From assembly GCF_000472705.1 (NCBI RefSeq), contig NZ_AXAE01000008.1:1-64000 (forward strand): a stretch of 64,000 bases of DNA. The letters are read 5' to 3'. Source of the stretch: Mesorhizobium erdmanii USDA 3471 (lineage in GTDB: Bacteria > Pseudomonadota > Alphaproteobacteria > Rhizobiales > Rhizobiaceae). The notes beneath the pieces are model-generated. The model saw only the letters and a list, made by a program, of their open reading frames with translations. It was not told the DNA's origin and did not search any database. Position numbers and translations under genes: made by a program. Below, one piece after another: positions 38,346-46,026 of this stretch. The first letter of the stretch is position 1. Every line of letters begins with the position of its first letter.

Positions 38346-39110
38346 TCAAGCCAATGCTTCCAGGCTCTCCGGCAGGATCTGGCCGCCATCGACGATGATC
38401 GTCTGTCCGGTCACGTAGCCTGCTTCCTTCGACGCAAAGTAGAGCGCGGCGTGGCCAATGTCCTCCACTGTCCCGAGCCGCTTGAGCGGGATCGAGGCGG
38501 CCATGGTCTTCTGGTAGTCCTCGCCCAGGCCGGCAAGGCCCTCGGAGATGATGTTGCCCGGCATGACGGCGTTGACGGTGATGCCGTATTTCGCCAGCTC
38601 GATGCAGGCCGTGCGCATGAAGCCGAGCTGCCCCGCCTTGGTGGCGCCGTAGTGCGACCAGCCGGGAAAGCCGGTGACCGGGCCGGTGATCGATGACGTC
38701 AGCACGATGCGGCCCTGGTCGGATGTCTTCAAATACGGCACCGCCGCCTTGACTGCGTGGAAGGTGCCCTTGAGGTTGGTGTCGACAACCTCATCCCATT
38801 GTTCCGAAGTCATGTCCTCGAGCCGCGCCTGCGGAAAGATTCCGGCATTGGCGCACAACACGTCGATGCCACCGTTTCTCGCGGCCACTGTCGCAAACGC
38901 GCTCTCGATGCTGGCGAGTGAGGTGACGTCGCCCACCACGCCAAAGGCGCCGTGGCCGATCTCGGCGGCAGCGGCTTCGGCCTGGTCGAGATGGCGCGCC
39001 AAGATGGCGACCTTGGCGCCCGAGAGCGCGAACACCCGCGCTATGCCCTTGCCTATGCCTTTCGATCCGCCGGTAACAACGACGGACCGACCCTTCAAGG
39101 ACTGGGTCAT
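38346..39110 (-). CDS. SDR oxidoreductase, possible amino-alcohol dehydrogenase
   Basis: A 254-residue classical SDR with T13-G-G-S-K-G-I-G, C-A-N-A-G, L-T-S-S-I-T-G and the Y-G-A-T-K catalytic pair, ending V-D-G-G-Q. ATG 39110 has GGAGC eight bases upstream; a TTG five codons earlier would overlap that site. It is the last gene of the minus-strand run that begins with the diol dehydratase, 81 bp after the permease, and is convergent with the kinase (14 bp). An SDR of this size is the aminoacetone/1-amino-2-propanol dehydrogenase in the mycobacterial pathway; here that is inference. Confidence 0.8.
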   Translation of the reverse strand: MTQSLKGRSVVVTGGSKGIGKGIARVFALSGAKVAILARHLDQAEAAAAEIGHGAFGVVGDVTSLASIESAFATVAARNGGIDVLCANAGIFPQARLEDMTSEQWDEVVDTNLKGTFHAVKAAVPYLKTSDQGRIVLTSSITGPVTGFPGWSHYGATKAGQLGFMRTACIELAKYGITVNAVMPGNIISEGLAGLGEDYQKTMAASIPLKRLGTVEDIGHAALYFASKEAGYVTGQTIIVDGGQILPESLEALA

Positions 39111-39191
39111 GATTTGAAGCTCCAAAATGAGACGGGGACAGAGTGATATTCTGTCCCCGTTGCCGAAAAGGATTCCAGGGCGATGGACGCC

Positions 39192-40718
39192 CTAGCCTTC
39201 GTTCACCATGTGACCGATGTTCTGGTACGCTTGGGGGTTGGCGGACTTCAGCACGAAGCCCCAGATCAAACCGACAATAAGGATCGCGAGCCCGACATAG
39301 GGGATGCTCCTGGCGAAACCATTGGTGCCGCCCAGGGTCGCGAGATTGGCCACCAGCGTGTAGACGAGGACCAGCTGGACAACGAGCGAGATCAACGGCG
39401 CGATGACCGTCGTCAGCATGCTGCCGCCGCCGTTCTTCTTGAACCACATATAGATCGCCAGCGAGACAACGGCCTGCAGCACCAGCAGCAGTCCCGTGCC
39501 AAGCACCGCAAACAGCGTATAGACGCCAAGCCAGGCCTGTCCCGACGGATCGTCGAAGCCGTAGGCCAGACCGTAGAGCAGCACCCATACCGCCGCCAGC
39601 ACCGACTGCAGCGCCGAGGCCTTGTGGGGGCTCTTGTGGTGGTCATGCGTCTCCGCGATCACCTGGGGCAGGACGCCTTCGCGTGCCAGCGAGTACAAAT
39701 AGCGGGAAGCGGTGTTGTGGAAGGCCATGCCGCAGGCGAAGGAACTGGTCAGGATGAGAAGCGACATCAGCTGGTAGCCCCAGCCGCCGACAAAAGTCTG
39801 CACGGGTGTCAGGAAGAAGTTCACCCCGTCGGAGAAGGCCTTGGCCACCATGTCGGCCTCGGTAGGATAGGCCGCCACCGCGCACCAGCTGACGAAGGTG
39901 TAGAACAGGCCAAGGCCAATCACCGAAATCAGCAGTGACTGCGGAATGATGCGCTTGGGATCACGGGATTCCTCGGCATAGTTCGGCGCCATCTCGAAAC
40001 CGACCCACGACCAGAACGCCATGAAGATGCCGACGGCCGCCGCGCCGGCGGGTATGGCCACGGTTCCGACTGTCTGCTCGGCGACAGGCGTGAACACCTT
40101 GAACACATTGAGCGAATCGCCGGAAAAATTCGTCCCACCATGGGCGAATAGCACACCCAGCGAGAAGATCACCAGCATGATCACTTCCAGAATGAGGGCG
40201 ATCCCGAGCAGCCGTGCCGACACCTTCACGTCGCGATAGGCAAGTGCGGCAATGACCACGATCATGGCGAGCGCGAGCACGATCCAAGGCACGTTGATGC
40301 CGAAGTGCTGGGAAATCCACAGATTACCGAAAAATGCGAACAACCCGGTGAGGGATGCTTCGAACAGTGAGTAGCAGGCGAGGGAGCCTATGCCGGCCGA
40401 CATGCCGACCTCACGGCCGAGCCCCTGGCTGATGAAGGAGTAGAAGCCGCCGACGGACGACACGCGCGATGCCATCGCCGCATAGCCGACCGAGAAGATG
40501 GTCAGCACGATCGTCGCCATCAGGAAGGCGGCGGGCGTGTATTTGCCGATGCCGTAGCCGGCCGCGAACGGAACATTGCCCAGCATTGCCGACATTGGCG
40601 CCGCGCCGGTGACGGCCAGGAAGAGCACTCCCGCGAGCCCCACGGCCTTCGAGTGCAAAAGATTGATGCTGTTACTCTTCGAGACGTCGATCGTCCCGCG
40701 TGCAGTTTCTATGGCCAT
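39192..40718 (-). CDS. APC-family amino acid/amine permease
   Basis: A 508-residue permease with about twelve to fourteen membrane segments. The APC mark is present near the start: A-V-G-L-A-G-V-L-F-L-A-V-T-G-A-A-P, then G-G-F-Y-S-F-I-S-Q-G-L-G, and later F-W-S-W-V-G-F-E-M-A-P-N-Y-A-E-E-S-R-D-P. ATG 40718 follows GGAGAGGG; the frame is open 28 codons further up, which looks noncoding. It sits between the isochorismatase-like gene and the SDR. The substrate is probably an amino acid or amino alcohol, judged from neighbours only. Confidence 0.87.
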   Translation of the reverse strand: MAIETARGTIDVSKSNSINLLHSKAVGLAGVLFLAVTGAAPMSAMLGNVPFAAGYGIGKYTPAAFLMATIVLTIFSVGYAAMASRVSSVGGFYSFISQGLGREVGMSAGIGSLACYSLFEASLTGLFAFFGNLWISQHFGINVPWIVLALAMIVVIAALAYRDVKVSARLLGIALILEVIMLVIFSLGVLFAHGGTNFSGDSLNVFKVFTPVAEQTVGTVAIPAGAAAVGIFMAFWSWVGFEMAPNYAEESRDPKRIIPQSLLISVIGLGLFYTFVSWCAVAAYPTEADMVAKAFSDGVNFFLTPVQTFVGGWGYQLMSLLILTSSFACGMAFHNTASRYLYSLAREGVLPQVIAETHDHHKSPHKASALQSVLAAVWVLLYGLAYGFDDPSGQAWLGVYTLFAVLGTGLLLVLQAVVSLAIYMWFKKNGGGSMLTTVIAPLISLVVQLVLVYTLVANLATLGGTNGFARSIPYVGLAILIVGLIWGFVLKSANPQAYQNIGHMVNEG

Positions 40719-40815
40719 GAAGCCCTCTCCATTCGTGACAGCTGTATTGTTCCCCGCACGTGGCGGCCGATGTGTCCCGGCCTGCGAGTGCAGCCATGAC
40801 ACTACGGACGCCGCG

Positions 40816-41514
40816 TCACTTTGCCAAGGCCATGATTTTGCATAGCTCGGCGCTCGACATCACGTGGCAGTAGATCATGTTGATGATTTCGAGCTCCTTG
40901 CGGTGGAGTTCCTCGGTCGCCGCCGCGCAGCAATCCTCAAGCACGATGACGGCGTAGCTCTCGTCCGCCAGGCTGCGCACCGTCGAGGACACGCACTGGT
41001 CCGTGAAGATGCCGCAGCAGATGACGTTCCTGATGCCGAGATTGTGAAGGATAAGGCGCAGATTCGTCCCAGTCAGCGCGGAATCGGTGGTCTTGGTCAC
41101 GACGATTTCGTCGCCGGCTGGCTGAAGCTCGGCAACGAGCTGCGACGACGCGTCGTTCTTGGGCAGCAGCAGATTGTTCCAGCCCGGCATTTTCTGGGAT
41201 AGCGAGCGGTCGCGCCCGTCCCTTGTGTGGCAGGCGATGCGGGCAAAAAGGCATTCGATGCCATTTTGCCGAGCCAACTCCAGCAATCTTGCCGTGTTCG
41301 GTATGACCGTGCCATGCATGCGCTCGTGGAACGGCGTCCACAGATCGTAGCGGTGCTGTTCCTGCGGTGAAAGCGAGGCGCGATCCGGCCGTTCCAGGTA
41401 GGTGTTCTGAACGTCGATGACCAGGATGGCCGTTTGCGCCGGCACCAGCACCGGATCACCCGGCTCGGGCGCGCCGAGATAATAGAGCGAACGGAATCCG
41501 GTTTTCCAGCTCAT
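40816..41514 (-). CDS. Isochorismatase-like cysteine hydrolase
   Basis: A 232-residue member of the cysteine hydrolase family. The full catalytic triad is visible: Asp34 in V-I-D-V-Q-N, Lys141 in V-T-K-T-T-D-S-A, and Cys174 in T-D-Q-C-V-S-S-T. Such enzymes hydrolyse amides, biuret-type compounds, nicotinamide or isochorismate. It begins 9 bp after the diol dehydratase small subunit, so it is in that operon. A role in releasing an amine or ammonia from an amide substrate is plausible but unproven. Confidence 0.83.
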   Translation of the reverse strand: MSWKTGFRSLYYLGAPEPGDPVLVPAQTAILVIDVQNTYLERPDRASLSPQEQHRYDLWTPFHERMHGTVIPNTARLLELARQNGIECLFARIACHTRDGRDRSLSQKMPGWNNLLLPKNDASSQLVAELQPAGDEIVVTKTTDSALTGTNLRLILHNLGIRNVICCGIFTDQCVSSTVRSLADESYAVIVLEDCCAAATEELHRKELEIINMIYCHVMSSAELCKIMALAK

Positions 41515-41523
41515 GCGGTCCTT

Positions 41524-41943
41524 TCAGAAGCGGAACGTGAAAAGGCCGCGCGCCGCATAGGTCTCGGCGGCTTCCTCGATGAAACGGGCGATGCGTTCGG
41601 CCTGGTAGGTCTCGCGCATCGTGGCGGCTGCCTCGATCAATTCTTCCTTGGACTTGGCGCGGCCTGGGCGCAGCAATTCGTAGACCTGCATGATGAAATC
41701 CTGCGGCACCTCGACAAGCTCCGCCCCCCGCTCGAAGTTGAGCGCCAGTGTCGGCCGTCCAACATCGCGCGCCACATCGGCCTGGGCCTGCAGCGCTTGC
41801 GGTGTGATGCGAAGGTCTTCCATCGTCACCTCGCCGGCTAGCACCGCATCCAGCGTTATCTCCGGAAGCGCCTTGCCGTGCTTGCCGGTCACGGCGCCAG
41901 GCTGAGTTTCGGCGAGCGGATAGTCGGCACGCGTATGGCTCAC
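41524..41943 (-). CDS. B12-dependent diol dehydratase small subunit (PduE-like)
   Basis: A 139-residue protein matching the small subunit of propanediol/glycerol dehydratase: Y-P-L-A near the start, I-T-L-D-A-V-L-A-G-E-V-T-M-E-D-L-R-I-T-P, A-R-D-V-G-R-P-T-L-A-L-N-F-E-R-G-A-E-L, and Y-E-L-L-R-P-G-R-A-K-S-K-E-E-L. Its ATG overlaps the stop of the large-medium fusion (ATGA, 41940-41943). PduE proteins are usually longer (about 170 residues). The missing length is in the N-terminal region, where microcompartment-associated enzymes often carry extra sequence. Confidence 0.9.
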   Translation of the reverse strand: MSHTRADYPLAETQPGAVTGKHGKALPEITLDAVLAGEVTMEDLRITPQALQAQADVARDVGRPTLALNFERGAELVEVPQDFIMQVYELLRPGRAKSKEELIEAAATMRETYQAERIARFIEEAAETYAARGLFTFRF

Positions 41944-44210
41944 GATTTCGCTCCCGTCAGGATGATTTCGACCTCTTCGGGAGCCGCGCCGGCCTCGGTC
42001 AGCCCGGTTTCTATGGCGTAGATGAGGGCGACGCGCGCATGGTAGCGCGACCCCATGGCCTCGCCGCGCTGCGGCACCACGATGGGCTCCGGCATTTCGC
42101 CCAACGCATAGGCCGCCGCGTTGGCACCGAGCGCACGATAATGCTCGAGCCTGGTGATCGGTGCATTGGAAAACAGTTCCAGGTTGTTGTGCGGCTGGCG
42201 GTCACGCTGATGGATGACGGCGGTGCCCTTGGCCTGGATGCCGATGCCAATGCCGCTGCCGGCAAGCCGGGCGGCGGACAGGCCGAGGAAGGAGGTATCG
42301 GCCGTATGGCGGAAGCGAACGACGCGCGCCTTGAGCCCGCGCGCGCGGATCGCATCCAGCATGGCGCCAAGCACTTCGGAAAGCCGATGTCCGGCCGTCG
42401 TCCGGTAGAGCTTCAGGCCGAAGGCCGGGCTGATGCCGATGACCACATCGTCGGTCGCCGACCCGTCGGCTGCCGGCCCAAGGTTGCGATAGCGGATGTG
42501 CCTTGCCTCGTCCTTCTCGTGCAGGGCTTCCGAGCGCAGCACTTCTTTCTGATCCAGCACGTCGCGGATGTCGTTGAGCTGCAAGCGCCGTTCCTCGGAC
42601 ACGCGATATCCGGAGCCGGGACCGAGATAGTCGTTCGGGTCGTTGACCGCGCTGACGATCCGCCCGTTGCGGATCATGGCCGAGGTCTGGAGATAGTCGC
42701 CGGACAGGCGCAGCTTCACCACGTTCAGCAGGTTCTCGGCCTCTTCGCGGAACCCGCGCTTGGCCAACGCCTTGACCACATCGATCACGCTGATGCCGCG
42801 CTCCTTGATGGCCTCGCTTATGAAGCTCACGTCGCGCGGCATCAGGCTGCGCGTATCATCCGAGCCGGAGGCGTAGACCACACTGGTCTTCATATCCTCG
42901 GTCGGCGTCGACAGGCCGAGTTCCTCGAACACGGCGGCGATTGCCTCCACCGCCCGCTCGCGCAACTCGATCGCGCGTGACTCGGGCAGTGGCGTCAACC
43001 CGCCATCGGCCTCGAAGTCGCGCTGCAGCACCAGATAGTCTTCCAACTCCTCGCCGTTGATCAGCGACGGGTTGAATGAGTTATCGTATTTCAGGATCGA
43101 TCCCATTCCCGAGCAGATCAGGTCCGAGCCGGCAATCAGGTAGGGAAGGATCTTGGCACCGACGCGAATCTCCGATTCGGTGGAGCGCGCGTCATTGCCT
43201 GATGCGCATTCGAGATCGAGCCAGACAGCGATGAGGTTCTCAGCCATCAGCTCCCGGACGCCGCCAGGTATGGTGGCGGTCAAAGGCGCCCCGTCGATGC
43301 CGCCATTTTGCGTACCCTGCACCCCCATGCCGCGCTGCAGGCAGAGACAGCGTGCCTCCAGGTAAAGCAGCGATTTTGCCTCATGGAAGCCCATCAGCAA
43401 TTCGGAGCCGGCACCCGACGTACAGCGCATCTTGACGCCGCGCGATGCGTAGGCGGCGGCGAGAAATGCCTTGGACCATGGTGTGTCGTCGCCATCGGTG
43501 AACGATTTTTCGGTGCCGTAGACGGAAACGGTTTCGGCATAGGACGTGAAGCCGGCCATGGCGATGCGCAGTTCCTCCGCCTCCTCGCTGGAGCATTGGA
43601 ACAGCGTTCCCCAGCGACCGACGGCGCCGCCCACTGCACACGCCACCGCGTTGGACCAGGCGTTGCGCGACACGCGCATCGTCGTCTCGATCTCGTCGAA
43701 GCCGAAGGCGACGGCGGTCGCGGCATCCGCGGCGAGCTGCAGCGGGTCGTCCTTGGCGTTGGTGACATGCGCCTGGTTACCCGGCGTCTTGCGTGCCCGC
43801 ATCTTCGAGTAGGCGAAGGCGATCTCCAACGCATTAAGCTGCGACACGACCTCGGCGAGTTTGGCGGGTGTCATGCCATGCGCGAGCCGCACCAGTGTTT
43901 CGCGCGGCACGTTCATGTCGACCAGCCAGCGTGCGACGGTGGCCGAGTCCAGCGCCATCGCTTCGGACGCCACCTCCTGGTCGATGTGATGGCGGGCTAT
44001 GAAGCGGTCGATCATGTCGTAGTCGTGCTCGAGCACTCCATCAAGGGACACGACGCGCCCGCCCTTGATGCCGATGCCAGGTTTGGGATCGGCTGGGCTG
44101 GAGAAAGCGGAGAAGCCGTTGGCAGGGTCTTCCGCCGCGAACTTGTCCAGCCGCAACGGCCGCTCGTCCCAGTCGGCGAAGCGCTTCCAGCGGTTCATTC
44201 TCGGCGTCAT
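41940..44210 (-). CDS. B12-dependent diol dehydratase, large and medium subunits fused
   Basis: A 756-residue protein that joins PduC-like (about residues 1-560) and PduD-like (about 580-756) sequence. The large part keeps active-site residues His148 (Q-A-H-V-T-N), Glu175 (F-D-E-I-E-T-T) and Glu226 (Y-A-E-T-V-S-V-Y-G-T-E), and G-V-Q-G-T-Q-N-G. The medium part has D-D-V-V-I-G-I-S-P-A-F-G and S-G-I-G-I-G-I-Q-A-K-G-T-A-V-I-H-Q. The PduD N-terminal targeting peptide is lost in the linker. Adenosylcobalamin-dependent dehydration of 1,2-propanediol, glycerol or a related diol is expected. Start ATG 44210 follows GAGGA; the frame is open 43 codons upstream. Confidence 0.9.
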   Translation of the reverse strand: MTPRMNRWKRFADWDERPLRLDKFAAEDPANGFSAFSSPADPKPGIGIKGGRVVSLDGVLEHDYDMIDRFIARHHIDQEVASEAMALDSATVARWLVDMNVPRETLVRLAHGMTPAKLAEVVSQLNALEIAFAYSKMRARKTPGNQAHVTNAKDDPLQLAADAATAVAFGFDEIETTMRVSRNAWSNAVACAVGGAVGRWGTLFQCSSEEAEELRIAMAGFTSYAETVSVYGTEKSFTDGDDTPWSKAFLAAAYASRGVKMRCTSGAGSELLMGFHEAKSLLYLEARCLCLQRGMGVQGTQNGGIDGAPLTATIPGGVRELMAENLIAVWLDLECASGNDARSTESEIRVGAKILPYLIAGSDLICSGMGSILKYDNSFNPSLINGEELEDYLVLQRDFEADGGLTPLPESRAIELRERAVEAIAAVFEELGLSTPTEDMKTSVVYASGSDDTRSLMPRDVSFISEAIKERGISVIDVVKALAKRGFREEAENLLNVVKLRLSGDYLQTSAMIRNGRIVSAVNDPNDYLGPGSGYRVSEERRLQLNDIRDVLDQKEVLRSEALHEKDEARHIRYRNLGPAADGSATDDVVIGISPAFGLKLYRTTAGHRLSEVLGAMLDAIRARGLKARVVRFRHTADTSFLGLSAARLAGSGIGIGIQAKGTAVIHQRDRQPHNNLELFSNAPITRLEHYRALGANAAAYALGEMPEPIVVPQRGEAMGSRYHARVALIYAIETGLTEAGAAPEEVEIILTGAKS

Positions 44211-44469
44211 GCGTGCGTTCCTCGACCGAGCGGAAAGACTATTGAATGCCCGCTCGTCACACAATGGCCCGGATCGAATCTCGCCGAAGGCCTGGCGCCA
44301 TTGCTTGCCGCAGGCAGAACTTATTGTCCAAGAAGGCATCGCTCTCCAGCGTGATCGACAAAGTCGGCTTGTGGGTCGGCCTGCCGGGCTGAAACAGGCC
44401 CGCGCAACTGGCCACCGGTCTTGTCAGCGATGGGAATCGCCCGGGAGGCGCGTTGGCGTGCCCATGGAG

Positions 44470-45618
44470 CTAACCCGCGCCAGCCACGGGCGACGCCAGG
44501 GACGCCGCGAGCTGGACCAGTTCGGCCTGTCGCCGCACGCCGGTTTTCTCGAACAGCCGCAGCAGATGCGTCCTGACCGTGCTGCGGCCGATGTCGAGAG
44601 CATCGGACGTCTCCTCGACCGTGCGGCCGGCTGCGATCTGCTCGAAGACACGCGCCTCGGCCGGCGTCAGGCCGAACAATGCCGCGACCAGCGCGGTCGG
44701 CGCGACGAACGGAGTGTCCGCCCGTGCGACAAACACCGCCGCGACCACGCTGGCATCGAACGCCCCGCGCCCCGGTCGCAGCGGCAGGACGTGCAAGGCT
44801 CCAGCTGAGCCGTCGCGCCAGCGTATCGGAACCCCCAACCCTTTGCGACCGATGGCGCTCTCGTCCTGCGCTGCCTGAGACACCGCGACGGCCAACGCGC
44901 TGGACACGGCGGCGACGCTGGTGCTGAGAACCCCGTTGCGGATGTTCAGCAGCTCGCCCGTGGCGACGATGTTCTGGGCAGCTGGATTGGCATGCACGAC
45001 ATGCAGATCGGCGGTGGTGAGAAAGATCGGCGCCGTCAGCGTGTCGAGCACCGTCTGGAAGGTCGACCGGGCTATCGCCGCCATGTCCAGCAGCCGATTG
45101 ATCGTCGCGGCGCGCTGGAGATGCGGGATCAGCAATCGGGCGGCCTCTATCTGCTGATCGTTGATGGGAGGGGCATCGGCATGGCGGCTGAAGGACAGCG
45201 AGCCGAGACCACGCCCATCCCGCGCGAGCGGCAGTGCCAGGGAGTCGATCATGCCTTGCGGTTTGCCGACCTCCACAAAATAACGGTTCGTCGTGGTGTC
45301 GAGGTTGGGATTGAGCTGGCTCAACACCGCCGGCCGATCCATCGGCAGCGAGCCTACCACCGCCATGCCACCCCATAGCTCGACGATTTCAGCGCCGTAG
45401 CTGACCATCTGGTCGACATAGGGGTGCGGGATGTTGCTGGTTACGTTGAGCAGCACCTCGCCCGACGGCAACGCTTGCAGCCGGATGGCGGCTGTCCCGA
45501 AGCCAAGGGCGATGCGCATCTCCTCGATCGCGACGGGCCAGCGCGCGGGATCGATCGCGGCGTCGTAGATCAGCCCGATCAGTTCGGACAACTGGGCCAT
45601 CGAGAAAGCAGAGCGCAT
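44470..45618 (-). CDS. LuxR-type transcription regulator
   Basis: A 382-residue regulator. The C terminus (about residues 315-375) is a LuxR helix-turn-helix: L-T-P-A-E-A-R-V-F-E-Q-I-A-A-G-R-T, then D-I-G-R-S-T-V-R-T-H-L-L-R-L-F-E-K-T-G-V. The N-terminal 300 residues probably form GAF/PAS-like sensor domains; no autoinducer-binding signature is evident. Start ATG 45618 follows AAGGGA. It lies upstream of, and in the same direction as, the diol dehydratase operon (259 bp apart), so it is the best candidate regulator. Confidence 0.85.
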   Translation of the reverse strand: MRSAFSMAQLSELIGLIYDAAIDPARWPVAIEEMRIALGFGTAAIRLQALPSGEVLLNVTSNIPHPYVDQMVSYGAEIVELWGGMAVVGSLPMDRPAVLSQLNPNLDTTTNRYFVEVGKPQGMIDSLALPLARDGRGLGSLSFSRHADAPPINDQQIEAARLLIPHLQRAATINRLLDMAAIARSTFQTVLDTLTAPIFLTTADLHVVHANPAAQNIVATGELLNIRNGVLSTSVAAVSSALAVAVSQAAQDESAIGRKGLGVPIRWRDGSAGALHVLPLRPGRGAFDASVVAAVFVARADTPFVAPTALVAALFGLTPAEARVFEQIAAGRTVEETSDALDIGRSTVRTHLLRLFEKTGVRRQAELVQLAASLASPVAGAG

Positions 45619-45640
45619 CGCACCATTCCCTTGCCGCACG

Positions 45641-45670
45641 GCAACAAAATCTTTGTTGCATCGCAACAAA
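45641..45670. promoter_or_regulatory. Inverted repeat operator upstream of the LuxR gene
   Basis: GCAACAAA-ATC-TTTGTTGC (45641-45659) is a perfect 8-bp inverted repeat with a 3-base centre, followed by a third half-site GCAACAAA at 45663-45670. It lies 23 bp upstream of the LuxR start codon. Position and symmetry suggest autoregulation. I did not find another copy in front of the diol dehydratase by eye. Confidence 0.55.
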
Positions 45671-46026
45671 ATGAACACATGACCCGGATTGGGCAAGCCC
45701 CATCATCTCCCGAAGATGGAGATCAGCATTGGGCGGTACCATCGAACTCTGGCAGTCGCTATCCACCGAATGGTGGAAGACGCGGCATTTTCTTTGTGTT
45801 CGTTTGCGCCCGTCGGGTGCTGCGGTCCTGCGCGGAATTCGGGGGCATCGGTGTTTGCAAGGCGAGTGCTGTTCGGGGACGGCGGCACAACCGCCGAGTG
45901 CGCAACTGCTTGATTGTCAGCCCAGCCATGGCCGGAGCACCTCCCGCCCGGCTCGGCCAATTCGCGTGGGACCGGCAGCCGCCGGCAGGGGTCGATCAAT
46001 TGGCAATGAAGCGAGGGCTTTGAAAC
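45671..46026. other. Region between the LuxR gene and the autotransporter gene
   Basis: About 355 bp between divergent genes. Plus-strand frames here run out of phase into the autotransporter gene and look noncoding. It must contain the autotransporter promoter; no clear box or further repeat was recognised. Confidence 0.35.
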
